Positions 1 to 9,258 are shown, numbered from the stretch's first letter. The stretch: DNA of 64,000 nucleotides from Tolypothrix campylonemoides VB511288 (GCA_000828075.3 JXCB02000023.1:1093929-1157928), one strand, 5' to 3'. Notes: generated from the letters alone by a model not told the origin. Numbers and translations are program-made.

Positions 1-1
1 T

Positions 2-67
2 GAGCAATTTCTTGAATCAAGTATTATCGCTATTATTGTAGTAACAATAGCGACTCTTTATTACTGA
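2..67 (+). CDS. 3' end of an upstream gene (partial)
   Basis: Reading from base 2 gives an open frame of 21 codons ending in TGA at 65-67. Its last 15 or so residues are strongly hydrophobic (Ile/Val/Ala-rich, ending Leu-Tyr-Tyr), like a C-terminal membrane anchor. The other forward frame used by the next gene is closed by TAG at 118-120. The next gene starts about 70 bases later on the same strand, so this may be an earlier member of the same operon. Only the tail is visible, so no function can be given and the reading frame could be fortuitous. Confidence 0.3.
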   Translation, partial: EQFLESSIIAIIVVTIATLYY

Positions 68-135
68 AGCTCTTCATTTTTTTTATGTTACATTTTTGTG
101 CTGTTGGTAAGCTTTTTTAGGGTTTACTCGTACAG

Positions 136-2028
136 GTGCAAGATGTGAGAATATCAAATAAAAGATTACTGATAGCTAAGGGAAGAAGCTCAAAGAATTT
201 GGAAGGACTCAGCGAGGAGCTAATTGAGCCAAGTATAGATATCATTTTAAGACCGGAAATAGGAGGAGGAGAGCCAACTCTGATTGTTGTAGATACTGGT
301 GATCTGCACACATTTTTCGACTCCTTAGTTGTTCGGTTGTCTACAGCAGAAGCAATTAAAAATCAATTAAAGAATAGTCATAAGTTATGTATATGTCTAG
401 TCGAGCCTGAAATTATAGATAAAACACTGCGAAGAAACCTTCAGCTATTTTTCCCATGTTGGGAAATAGCTTTACAAACAAATAGACTTGATAGTAAAAC
501 ACTTGAAAAAATTGAAAAAATTGACATATTTTCTTTATTTGAAAATGGAAATATCCTTACGAAGATAGTCTTATATGTAGCTTCTTGCTTCTCTAAACTA
601 AATTTCAGTGAATTTGAGCGACTTGTTTTACTACTAATAGGAAATCAAACTATCCTAGAAAATCTAAAAAAAATAGACAATTATACAACAGATAAAACGA
701 TTAACCCGGAGCCTGCTATTTCATTCAATGTAGGTGAGCAACAAATTATTATCAATAGTTCCTATAACAACCTAGAGGTTGAGAATTATCAAAAAAGACA
801 TCTTTCATCTGAAAAATTAATAAGTGAAGTTTGGAAAGATGACCCTGATGAAATACTGAGTTCATGCTATTTAAAATATGTTAAAACTACTGAAGGCTAT
901 GATAGGGTTATTGATTTTTCAATACCTCTTCTGCAACAAAAGTTAAGAGATTATCTGGAAGAGAAAAAATATGCATATTTTCTCAAACAATTTAGAAGGA
1001 TTATAGAACTTAACTTACTTTTTGATAAGTCGCGCCAAGTAACGAGAAATGTCGTTAAATTGTCAGTTGATCTTATGCTCTCCTCTAATGAGTATAGAAG
1101 CGAGTGGCTGAACGATAAAGTTGTAGATGCAATCACCCGACTTAATGAAGTAAAAACAGCGAAAGCGTCCGAATATATTTTCATCTGCATTTCAGATTTG
1201 CTTCGGGAAATTTTGAATTACCCTGAACTAGAAAGTTTGGTAGATAACTGCTTGGATAATTTGATTTCATTAAAGCAGCATGGCGCAGTCTTAGCAATTG
1301 TCAAACATTTAAGATTCGCACCTCAATTTAATGAAATTTATTGGATGAAGCAGTTAATTCAGCGAGGGGATGAGGAAGTACGTTCACAGACTTATAAAGC
1401 TTTATGTAATCAGTTGAAGCGAAGTGGTTCGCGTATCTATGAGATATTAGAAGAAATTCAGAATTGGTTGCCTGATTTAAAACGCGATTCCAATAACTAC
1501 TCTTTATTGCATAAGTATGCTCTGAAATTGCTTCCAGAGTACATTTTGGGAACATTAAAAACTTTTGACTCCAAATTTTATGGTGAACAACCATTAAGAT
1601 ATCCAATCTTTGCTAGCTTACGCAACGACGAATCTGCTCAAAAGAAGCTAGACATGATTGCTGCTTGGCTTCTTCATCCAGGCATGAAATATCTAAATAT
1701 AGATGGGGTTGTAAGTCTAGACTTGGTTGTTGACGGTATTATTCCTAAGCTATTTATTATCTTATATGGTTTAGAAAATAATGATATTAATCCTGAAGCA
1801 GAATTAATATCAAATGCTTTAATATTTTCTATATTTAAAGTCACAAATCACTATAAATATGTCACGAATATCGAATACAACATCATTGAGAGGTGGAATA
1901 ATCTTGCAGATGATTATCTAAAGAAGTGCAAACTTAGTAGGTCTTCAAAAAATTGGAAACTAGACGATTTTTTTAACGCTCAGCGTAATGCGGTAATTCG
2001 TTTAATCGAGCAATTTAGCAGTTTGTAA
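136..2028 (+). CDS. Unrecognised alpha-helical protein, first complete gene of the motor-like operon
   Basis: A 630-residue protein that I do not recognise. The only nearby starts are GTG at 136 and GTG at 145, because TAG at 118-120 closes the frame. The first 130 or so residues look alpha/beta (an Ile-Val-Val-Asp strand near residue 50). From about 260 to the end it is almost all amphipathic helix with a HEAT/ARM-like feel, but no clear repeat period. I see no Walker A, nuclease or membrane segment. It is A+T-rich like the three genes that follow. The next gene begins 28 bases after its stop, so co-transcription is likely. It could be an adaptor or target-recognition subunit, but that is guesswork from its position. 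Confidence 0.75.
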   Translation: MQDVRISNKRLLIAKGRSSKNLEGLSEELIEPSIDIILRPEIGGGEPTLIVVDTGDLHTFFDSLVVRLSTAEAIKNQLKNSHKLCICLVEPEIIDKTLRRNLQLFFPCWEIALQTNRLDSKTLEKIEKIDIFSLFENGNILTKIVLYVASCFSKLNFSEFERLVLLLIGNQTILENLKKIDNYTTDKTINPEPAISFNVGEQQIIINSSYNNLEVENYQKRHLSSEKLISEVWKDDPDEILSSCYLKYVKTTEGYDRVIDFSIPLLQQKLRDYLEEKKYAYFLKQFRRIIELNLLFDKSRQVTRNVVKLSVDLMLSSNEYRSEWLNDKVVDAITRLNEVKTAKASEYIFICISDLLREILNYPELESLVDNCLDNLISLKQHGAVLAIVKHLRFAPQFNEIYWMKQLIQRGDEEVRSQTYKALCNQLKRSGSRIYEILEEIQNWLPDLKRDSNNYSLLHKYALKLLPEYILGTLKTFDSKFYGEQPLRYPIFASLRNDESAQKKLDMIAAWLLHPGMKYLNIDGVVSLDLVVDGIIPKLFIILYGLENNDINPEAELISNALIFSIFKVTNHYKYVTNIEYNIIERWNNLADDYLKKCKLSRSSKNWKLDDFFNAQRNAVIRLIEQFSSL

Positions 2029-2056
2029 AATCAGTAATTAAAGGGTTAGAGAGATT

Positions 2057-5000
2057 ATGCCTGAAGTTTACGTTTTAGACAATGTAATTCGGAGAATTAC
2101 TGAATCTGAAGTATCCAAAATTAATTCTTCTACACAAAAGGTAGTCATCATTGATCCACAAAGGAAAAAAGTACTCTCCAGAAAGCCATTCTTAGGAGGT
2201 TATGTCGAGTTTTTTCTAGTATCAAACTCTAATGACCCTGGTAATGTAGCTATTTCCACTCTTAGTTTTGATATAGGTGATATTTTTACTGATAACCGTA
2301 TTAGCTTGTGTGGAAGTTACCAAGTTACTTGCTCTCCTGGTAAAGAAGACATGGTTGCTTTGGCTCTGTCTGAAGGAAACATTCCAGGTGGAGCGTTAGA
2401 GAGAAAGATAATTGCTTGGCTGACTGAATATTCTCGAACCAAATTTACATTTGATGATTTTGCCAATAATTACAAAGAGCAGTTTATAAATTTGCAAAAA
2501 TATGCCGAAGCTAAGGTTTACGAAGAAGTAGGTTTAAATCTTAAGTTAAAACTTTACTTAAAACAGGATGACTTGAAACATCTAAAATCTTTTTCTATTA
2601 AATCTACGCATTTTCCTGTTTTAGTCCGTGATTATGAACAGGCAATAGATTTTAGATTTGAAACTACTTTACTCATAAGTGAAAATGGTGAAGTAAACGC
2701 CATAATCCATTTTAGTGAATTAGTTAAATTGGAAGATATCCTCAAACAGGAAACTTATAATTTTATACGTAGTAACATTGGTTTATATGATTTATATTTC
2801 AATTTTAGTGAATCAGTTTATCCCCAACTTGTTGAGCATTTAAATTTAATTTTAGCAAATTATGGGCGCAAAATAGATTATTTTACCCCTAAGATTGAAG
2901 GTATTTTGATGCCTGAGTCATTCTCGCTCAAGCATGATGTTAGATGCGAAATTCGAGATTACCCCAAAGCATTTCTCATTAATAACATTTTGAATGTTAA
3001 ACCTCAGCCAGAAAATATTCTGAAATACAAAAAAGCTCAAATATCAGATTTGCAAACTTGGTTTAGAGCAAAATTGGAACAGATTATTCAGAAATCATTA
3101 TTTGATTGTGAATACATAACACTGCTAACGAATTTTAATTCTGTTGTCTTGACTGTTGAAGAAGAGCTAAAAAAAGAAGCAGAAGCTATAGGCTATTCAA
3201 TCAAGTTGATTTCTACTCTACCTAATGATTTTAAACCTGACATAAAAACGATACCTATTGCATCTAGCTACTTCCCTGTATTAGTTAGAGATTACGAACA
3301 AGAAGTAAATCTTAAATTTTCCACAAATCTTTTAATAAGTACAGATGGTGAGTTAAATGCTATAAGACACTTTAAGGAAGAATTAAAATTAGAAGATATT
3401 CTAAAGATAGAAATTCGTCATTACCTACGACAAAATGTTTCTTTGTATGATTTGTGCTATAGATTCACTGAATCTGTCCGCTCTAATATCCTTCAACATT
3501 TAGACAATGTTTTAGTCAATTATGGACGTAAGACAGAGTACTTTAATCTAGAGATTGACAAAAGTATCTTAATGCCTGAATCATTCTCTATCAAACATGA
3601 TGCCCGCTGCGAAATTAATATTTTTTCAAAACAGCTTATCATTCAAACTACTTTAAATATTAGACCTCAACGAGAAAATATTCTTAAGTATAGAAATGCG
3701 AGAATAGCAAATTTAGAAGCTTGGTTTATAGAGAAAATTGAGCAAATTATTAATCAACTATTATTTAGTTATGATATCATAAATTTCATAGTAAAATTTC
3801 CTTTTTTTGCTTCACTGATTAAAAATGAATTAAAAAAAGAAGCAGAGGCTATAGGATATGAAATTGAATTAATTTCCACTCTTCCTAATGATTTAAAGCC
3901 TGAATTAACGCCTTTTTCTCTTAAAACTGACGATTTTTCTGTATTAGTTAAAGATTATGAGCAGGGAATCAACTATAAATTCTCTACAAACCTTTTGGTA
4001 ATCCAGGACGAAGATGGAGAATTAGATGCTCTTAGATATCTCAATGAATTACCAAAAATCGAAGATATAATCGAAGATATTTTGAAGAGAGAAGTTCGTA
4101 AATTTATACATCAAGAAGTTTCTCTGCATGATTTGTGCTATAAGCTTTCTGAATCCGTTGATTCTAAAATTGTTCAACGCTTAGATGATATTTTAGCTAA
4201 ATATGGACGCAAAGTAGAGTATTTCACCTCAGAGATTGACAAAAGCATCTTAATGCCTGAGTCATTCTCAATCAAGCATGAAGTAAAGTGCGAAATTACA
4301 GAGTATCCAGAACCTGTATTTATAAAGAATACATTAGAAGTTGATCCTCAGCTTGATAAGACAGATAGTATTCTCAAATACAAGAAAGCTCAGATACCTA
4401 ATTTAAAAGATTTACAAGCTTGGTTTAAAGCAAAACTGGATAGGATAGTTCAAAAGTTGTTATTTGATCGCAAGTACATAAACCTGCTTCTAGATTTTGA
4501 ATCTGAGGATAAATTAGCTATTAAGGAAGAACTAGAGAAAGAAGCAGAAAGTATAGGGTACTCAATTAGGTTGCTTACAACTGTTCCGGATTTGAAACCT
4601 CTGAAGTTAAAGGATGAAGGATTTAACTTTACGTCTACCGGGACTTTCGCAACAAAGTATAACAACGTTAAAGTTGAGCTTAGTATTATTTGTTCTGGTA
4701 AAATTAAAGATTTGAGAAAAATAGAACATCTTCTTAATCCGAGAGAAGATGTAGATAAGTTGATACAGAAAAAAGTAGTTAATAGGGTGAGTCAGCTACT
4801 CTACACCATAGAGCCTGAACACTTTTATTTTCATTTCGACAACAATCCTGAAGGATTGTCTGTTAAGTCTGAATTGACAGAAATAATTACTCAATTATTG
4901 ACAAAGGAGTTTCATGCGAGCGGAATTGATGTCATACCTATAATGAAGGAAACTGATCTTAAAAAAAGCTTTGATAGCCTTCGAGAAAATCCGTTGTGGG

Positions 5001-5803
5001 ATTTTGAAATTACAATAGATTCATTGAAAGACCTCAAAGAGCCAGTAGTATATTATGGCTCATTCCAGATCGAAAAGGTTGATAAAGACAAGTGGGATAT
5101 ATTCCAATCTCGTAAACATGATATCTACACAATTAAAAAATTTCTTGAAGCTCATCTTCGTTCTAGGCTGAAAACTCTTACAAGCGAAAAGCTTAAGTTT
5201 AAAACACCTCAACAGTTGAACGATACAGAGAACAGCATAAAAAATCTGGCAAGAGCCGCTATCGTTGAACAATTTCGTTTAGAAATAAGTATTAGTAATT
5301 TAGAGCGCAAGTACACTACCTTGGAAGAAAAGCGCCGTAATATTAATATAGAAGCTGAAAGTAACGGGCTTAGTGAAGCTTCAGATGTATTTGGGGCTGC
5401 TCCCAATATACGTGCGATTCAAGGTGCAGACTTTAATGATCAATTGGAAAGCAAGCGGTCAGAACTGAAGGAAGTTCGTGCAAGAATTAAGGATGTTCTT
5501 ACCCAAAAAGGTAATGAAAACGAAGTTAGTAGACTAAGACAAATAGAGACTAGCCTACAACAAGAAATTACGAAACTTATACAACAACAGAAGGCATTTT
5601 CTGAAAGAGCTTCTGAGCATATTAAATCTTTGTCTGCACAAGTTGATGACGAAGATAACTTGAATGTATTTTTACAAAAAAATAGTTCATTACCTTCTAG
5701 TAGCAATCCTCAACCGAAGTCTCAAACAAATAATCAGCAATTGCAGGATAAAGATGAATTCATAGATGTTTGGAGTGAAAGAGTAGATGAAAAATCCAAT
5801 TAG
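2057..5803 (+). CDS. Large tandem SPFH/band-7-like repeat protein with C-terminal coiled coil
   Basis: A 1248-residue protein with no signal peptide or obvious membrane segment. Residues 1-177 form a first module. Then three long units begin near residues 178, 399 and 619, each about 220 residues. A single diverged half-unit follows near 847-980. Units share a 'VRDYEQ' or 'VKDYEQ' motif, a helix with 'EDILK', a 'YGRK' turn, 'LMPESFSIKH' and 'EAEAIGYSI'. The pattern of two strands, a long helix and a terminal 'Gly-Ile/Tyr-x-Val' strand recalls SPFH/band-7 folds; each long unit seems to hold two such modules. Residues about 1085-1200 are charged coiled coil, followed by a polar tail. The stop overlaps the next gene by 17 bases, suggesting translational coupling. 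The SPFH assignment is by eye. Confidence 0.8.
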   Translation: MPEVYVLDNVIRRITESEVSKINSSTQKVVIIDPQRKKVLSRKPFLGGYVEFFLVSNSNDPGNVAISTLSFDIGDIFTDNRISLCGSYQVTCSPGKEDMVALALSEGNIPGGALERKIIAWLTEYSRTKFTFDDFANNYKEQFINLQKYAEAKVYEEVGLNLKLKLYLKQDDLKHLKSFSIKSTHFPVLVRDYEQAIDFRFETTLLISENGEVNAIIHFSELVKLEDILKQETYNFIRSNIGLYDLYFNFSESVYPQLVEHLNLILANYGRKIDYFTPKIEGILMPESFSLKHDVRCEIRDYPKAFLINNILNVKPQPENILKYKKAQISDLQTWFRAKLEQIIQKSLFDCEYITLLTNFNSVVLTVEEELKKEAEAIGYSIKLISTLPNDFKPDIKTIPIASSYFPVLVRDYEQEVNLKFSTNLLISTDGELNAIRHFKEELKLEDILKIEIRHYLRQNVSLYDLCYRFTESVRSNILQHLDNVLVNYGRKTEYFNLEIDKSILMPESFSIKHDARCEINIFSKQLIIQTTLNIRPQRENILKYRNARIANLEAWFIEKIEQIINQLLFSYDIINFIVKFPFFASLIKNELKKEAEAIGYEIELISTLPNDLKPELTPFSLKTDDFSVLVKDYEQGINYKFSTNLLVIQDEDGELDALRYLNELPKIEDIIEDILKREVRKFIHQEVSLHDLCYKLSESVDSKIVQRLDDILAKYGRKVEYFTSEIDKSILMPESFSIKHEVKCEITEYPEPVFIKNTLEVDPQLDKTDSILKYKKAQIPNLKDLQAWFKAKLDRIVQKLLFDRKYINLLLDFESEDKLAIKEELEKEAESIGYSIRLLTTVPDLKPLKLKDEGFNFTSTGTFATKYNNVKVELSIICSGKIKDLRKIEHLLNPREDVDKLIQKKVVNRVSQLLYTIEPEHFYFHFDNNPEGLSVKSELTEIITQLLTKEFHASGIDVIPIMKETDLKKSFDSLRENPLWDFEITIDSLKDLKEPVVYYGSFQIEKVDKDKWDIFQSRKHDIYTIKKFLEAHLRSRLKTLTSEKLKFKTPQQLNDTENSIKNLARAAIVEQFRLEISISNLERKYTTLEEKRRNINIEAESNGLSEASDVFGAAPNIRAIQGADFNDQLESKRSELKEVRARIKDVLTQKGNENEVSRLRQIETSLQQEITKLIQQQKAFSERASEHIKSLSAQVDDEDNLNVFLQKNSSLPSSSNPQPKSQTNNQQLQDKDEFIDVWSERVDEKSN
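2588..4990 (+). repeat. Internal protein-level tandem repeats (3 long units plus a half unit)
   Basis: Repeat starts at about 2588, 3251 and 3911, with a diverged half unit from about 4595. Spacing is 221 and 220 codons for the first two units and about 228 for the third. Peptide motifs are well kept while the DNA has diverged, so the duplication is old and under protein-level selection rather than a recent DNA expansion. Confidence 0.75.
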
Positions 5804-7241
5804 AAATCAGATTGCTAAAATATCTCCCAATGAGTTAATGCTTAGAAAATTTGTATTTTATTGGATTCAGTCTCAGCAATCTTTTCTCCTTGTAGTTTTG
5901 CTTTCTGTGATTGTCGTTTTGATTTTCGTACCATATACCTATTCTTCATTCACCTCATATACCTCTTACTTATCAAACTTCTTCAATATATGTATTCATT
6001 CATTAGGTGTGTGGGGAGTTTTTATTACTGCGAAAGCTGTGGCAACTGTGGAAGTAGAAAAAGCAATTGCAAATGAAATTAGGGAGAAAGGTCAAGAACA
6101 TATAAGGCTATTAAGAGTAGGGCAAATATCCAGAATTGACTTAAGTAAAATAGAGGAATATTTTCTACCTGACAATAAAACAAAACCCGCTTTAGCTATG
6201 ACTCGTCTATTCCGACACATTTGTAAAGAGGCGGAAAATTTAAAATTTGAGTCAAGCATAGAAGTAATTGAACCTTATCGTGATGAATCGCTCGAAAGTA
6301 TTTTCACAATCTCCAATATTCAAAAAATTGCACTTAGATTTGGCATTTTAGGTACATTTATAGGCTTAATCCAAGCTATAAATGAATTAACTCAACTTCA
6401 AACTAATGATCCTGTAAAGGTTATCCAGAGTTTATCTAGTTCTCTATTTATCTCTTTCAGCACGAGTGTTGCAGGTTTAGAAGTAGCCATAATCCTTGCA
6501 TTTTTACTAATGCTACTACGCAAGCAGCAAGACGTATATTTCCGAGACATGGAGAGTTCTGTAGAAGTTATTCTATCCTTAGCTCGTAATGCAAACAATG
6601 ACGATCAGTCTCGTGTATTAGGAGAATTGGCACAGGTAAGCAGCTTGATGGAACAAGTAGGAAAGAGAATTTATGAGCACACTCAAGAAATCCAGCAAAG
6701 TATAGGCGCGACACACAATCGTATTAAAGAGCAGACTAATGAAATTCAACAAGGTATTCAACAGCTTAAACAAGCTAAATCAGAATTTGACATATTCATT
6801 GATGATATCAGTAAAGTACAAAGAAAATTTATTGGCGAAGTAAAAGAAATTTATGAAAATATTTCGCTTAAAGAATTTAAGGATGGTATAAGGGATAGCA
6901 TAAATTTAGCTGGAGATAACGTCTCTAATCGAATTAGAGAGACTGAAGATGCCATTCAAGAACAAACAGTACAAATTCAGTCTGGCATCAATGAATTGAT
7001 TCAAACACGTCGAAAATTTGTGGAATTCCTAAAACAAGTTGATGACTCACAAGCAAGATTTATTGAGAACGTAAGGGAAGCACAAGATACTGTATCAATG
7101 ATAGAAGTTAGTACGGAATTACGTAAGACAATACATCGAGCCATGAAGCAAATTGAAGATGTTTCCATAAAAATAGAAGAAATGAATAACTCAATAAACA
7201 CACCTCTGATGGAGAAAATACGCCGCACCTTATTCTTCTAA
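5787..7241 (+). CDS. MotA/TolQ/ExbB-type channel subunit with long coiled-coil tail (ZorA-like)
   Basis: A 484-residue inner-membrane protein. Predicted membrane segments lie near residues 33-50, 65-86, 180-200 and 218-244. The third contains 'GILGTFIGLI', typical of MotA/TolQ/ExbB channels, and the fourth is preceded by 'SLFISFSTSVAGLE'. Residues 260-484 form a long Gln/Glu-rich helical tail with two similar segments around 300-345 and 380-420. This layout matches tailed motor subunits such as ZorA more than flagellar MotA, and no flagellar genes are nearby. The ATG lies inside the end of the preceding gene (17-base overlap). Together with the next gene it should form an ion-driven stator; the ion and function are not shown. 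Confidence 0.8.
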   Translation: MKNPIRNQIAKISPNELMLRKFVFYWIQSQQSFLLVVLLSVIVVLIFVPYTYSSFTSYTSYLSNFFNICIHSLGVWGVFITAKAVATVEVEKAIANEIREKGQEHIRLLRVGQISRIDLSKIEEYFLPDNKTKPALAMTRLFRHICKEAENLKFESSIEVIEPYRDESLESIFTISNIQKIALRFGILGTFIGLIQAINELTQLQTNDPVKVIQSLSSSLFISFSTSVAGLEVAIILAFLLMLLRKQQDVYFRDMESSVEVILSLARNANNDDQSRVLGELAQVSSLMEQVGKRIYEHTQEIQQSIGATHNRIKEQTNEIQQGIQQLKQAKSEFDIFIDDISKVQRKFIGEVKEIYENISLKEFKDGIRDSINLAGDNVSNRIRETEDAIQEQTVQIQSGINELIQTRRKFVEFLKQVDDSQARFIENVREAQDTVSMIEVSTELRKTIHRAMKQIEDVSIKIEEMNNSINTPLMEKIRRTLFF

Positions 7242-7297
7242 CCAAACTTGTCATATTAAACAAAATTTTTGGAGTACTATGTACTAAGGATTTAAGG

Positions 7298-8128
7298 ATG
7301 AAAAGACTACGGGATTTCACTAATGATGAAGATGATCCATTTAGCCCAGGAACGGACTTAATAATTTCCCTATTAGCTGTACTTTTGATAGTTCTTGTTA
7401 TTACTACTAAAGCTTATCAAGAAGCCAAAAGTGGATATCAGCAGTCAATAACTTCTGTAGAATTTTACCGTAATAAAGTTGAAGAATTAACTAGTTTACT
7501 TAAAGAAGAACAAGCTAAAAATCAAAATACACAATTGAATTTTAATAAGAAGACACAATTTCCACCTAACATTGTGATCACAGCGGCTGAAGGTTATGAT
7601 TTTCCTTCGGGTAGCGCTCAATTAACATCTGCTTTAGAAAACTACATTACCAATGATTTAGTTAATAAAATTGAGGATAATGTAAAAGAATATGATATTG
7701 ATACAGTAGTAGTAATTGGTCACACTGATGGGCAGGCATTGAGTAGTAGAAGTAGTAACATTGATAATATACTCAAACAAATACCTATTGACAATCTACC
7801 TATTGAAAAATTAAGTGCAGGTTCTAACGCAGAACTTGGATTAATGCGGGCGTTAGCAGTTGTAAAAAAATTACAGGAGATGCAGCGTCAAGGAAATCGT
7901 CTTAAAAGTCTAGATCCAAAGCGAGGTTTTCGTGCCTACTCCGCCGCACAACTGATTCTCAAAAACGGAGAATTTGCTGAACCCAATCCAAATTCAGATG
8001 CTAAGCGTCGAAGGATTGAGATTTACTTTACTAAGTCGAATTCAGGGGAAACTGAGGTATTGTTGGAGCAATTCGGAAGCGCGATCGCAATTCGGCAACA
8101 GAGGCGTTATAATCGCGAATCTATTTAA
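7298..8128 (+). CDS. MotB/OmpA-type stator subunit (ZorB-like)
   Basis: A 276-residue protein with a short acidic cytoplasmic N-terminus, one membrane helix near residues 20-37, a short linker and an OmpA-like peptidoglycan-binding domain. Asp20 sits at the start of the membrane helix, where MotB and ZorB carry the ion-binding aspartate. The OmpA-like part shows 'VIGHTDG' (about 139-145), an 'AELGLMRALAV' helix and 'NSDAKRRRIEIYF' near the end, which corresponds to the glycan-binding Asp/Arg helix. It starts 56 bases after the channel gene, with a modest AAGG ribosome site. Its stop overlaps the convergent kinase-like gene by four bases. Pairing with the preceding gene is a confident inference. 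Confidence 0.82.
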   Translation: MKRLRDFTNDEDDPFSPGTDLIISLLAVLLIVLVITTKAYQEAKSGYQQSITSVEFYRNKVEELTSLLKEEQAKNQNTQLNFNKKTQFPPNIVITAAEGYDFPSGSAQLTSALENYITNDLVNKIEDNVKEYDIDTVVVIGHTDGQALSSRSSNIDNILKQIPIDNLPIEKLSAGSNAELGLMRALAVVKKLQEMQRQGNRLKSLDPKRGFRAYSAAQLILKNGEFAEPNPNSDAKRRRIEIYFTKSNSGETEVLLEQFGSAIAIRQQRRYNRESI

Positions 8129-9258
8129 TGTGTGTGGGATTCAGCATCAGGAACAAACCCCGTTTCTTTAAGCAGCAGCCGTAGTTTTACGTGGTCAAGT
8201 TTCGTGTCCTTCTTATTATTCCACATATCAGCAAAGAAGTCTTGCATCAGCCTAATGATGCTGCGGTATTTGACGATGCTAGCGACATAGAACTCATCTA
8301 ACTTCATAACCGCATCAGCATGTATCTGCTTGATGTTGTCGAGTAATATAGATCGCACTTCATAAGGCTGTAAGCCTTCTTTTATGCCATATTTTTCCAT
8401 TATCCTGCGTTTATCGTTCTCGGAACATGAATGAAACGACGGTTCAATAAGGTGTCCAAGATTCCGCAGGACTTCTCCGTAGTCGTAAAATGTGTTCTGC
8501 TTAAAGAAAGACTCTTCATCTAGACTCAACGTAAAACTCTTGTCAAGTACCAAACCAAAATCGGTCAAATATATCTGCTCGCCGTCGGTGAGGACGTTCC
8601 GAAAATGGGTATCGAAGTGGATGATTCCCTTCGTCCTCAAAAAGTCAATCGTCGTGCGTAACTCATCCAGGGGTTTCTGAAGTTTGTTGGGGTTTTGCCG
8701 CAGCCATGTTTCCAGAATATACGGTATATGCTCTATAAACAGAACCAACTCATAGTTGGCGTTCGCTCTATCTACGACATAATTCCCGGCGTTTGCACTA
8801 TTACCCCAGTACTCCACATAATCTTTTAAACGCGACCTATCCACAGCCGCCCGCCGCCCACAGAACGGAATAATCCGATAATGGTACATCAGTGGAAAGG
8901 TGGCGATTGCTCCCTCCAATACCCAGTTGGTGGTCTTGATATGGGTCACGAGTTCACGGAAGACCCCAAAACCAGTGGAAGCGAAGTAACCGATGCCGTA
9001 ATTACAGTAAGTCGGCAGGTCATAGAGGTTTCTGGTGGAGAACAGGTTGTCATATTCGATGTTCGTAACTGGAACACGTTTCACAAAGACCTTGGATTGC
9101 CCAAGGACGATGGTGTGACTTAGCCCCCAACCCGTGCTCGACTCATTCGATTCACTATTGTCAAACAGAGAATGCAATTGTGCATTATCCAACTGAGCGA
9201 TGTGTGAACTGAGCTTAAAGTATCTCTTCCTTCTAAGTTCTATATGATTCTGAGCCAT
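8125..9258 (-). CDS. Protein-kinase-like phosphotransferase
   Basis: Protein of 377 residues from ATG 9258, which has a GGGGGA stretch just upstream; a GTG at 9276 is an alternative. Kinase-fold landmarks are present: Lys60 in 'VFVKRV', 'GIIHFDTHFRN' with Asp216 and Asn221 in the catalytic loop, and Asp233 in 'DFG'. The catalytic loop has His-Phe-Asp instead of His-Arg-Asp, and the glycine loop is weak. It therefore sits nearer the atypical or aminoglycoside-kinase-like families than classical Ser/Thr kinases. It ends tail to tail with the stator gene. Base composition looks like the genes to its right, not the A+T-rich operon to its left. Substrate unknown. Confidence 0.65.
   Translation of the reverse strand: MAQNHIELRRKRYFKLSSHIAQLDNAQLHSLFDNSESNESSTGWGLSHTIVLGQSKVFVKRVPVTNIEYDNLFSTRNLYDLPTYCNYGIGYFASTGFGVFRELVTHIKTTNWVLEGAIATFPLMYHYRIIPFCGRRAAVDRSRLKDYVEYWGNSANAGNYVVDRANANYELVLFIEHIPYILETWLRQNPNKLQKPLDELRTTIDFLRTKGIIHFDTHFRNVLTDGEQIYLTDFGLVLDKSFTLSLDEESFFKQNTFYDYGEVLRNLGHLIEPSFHSCSENDKRRIMEKYGIKEGLQPYEVRSILLDNIKQIHADAVMKLDEFYVASIVKYRSIIRLMQDFFADMWNNKKDTKLDHVKLRLLLKETGFVPDAESHTH

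Noticed and set aside
136-8128. Calling the operon a classical type I or II Zorya system
   Set aside because: Only the ZorA/ZorB-like pair is recognisable; no helicase, HNH nuclease or EH-signature protein can be seen in the window.
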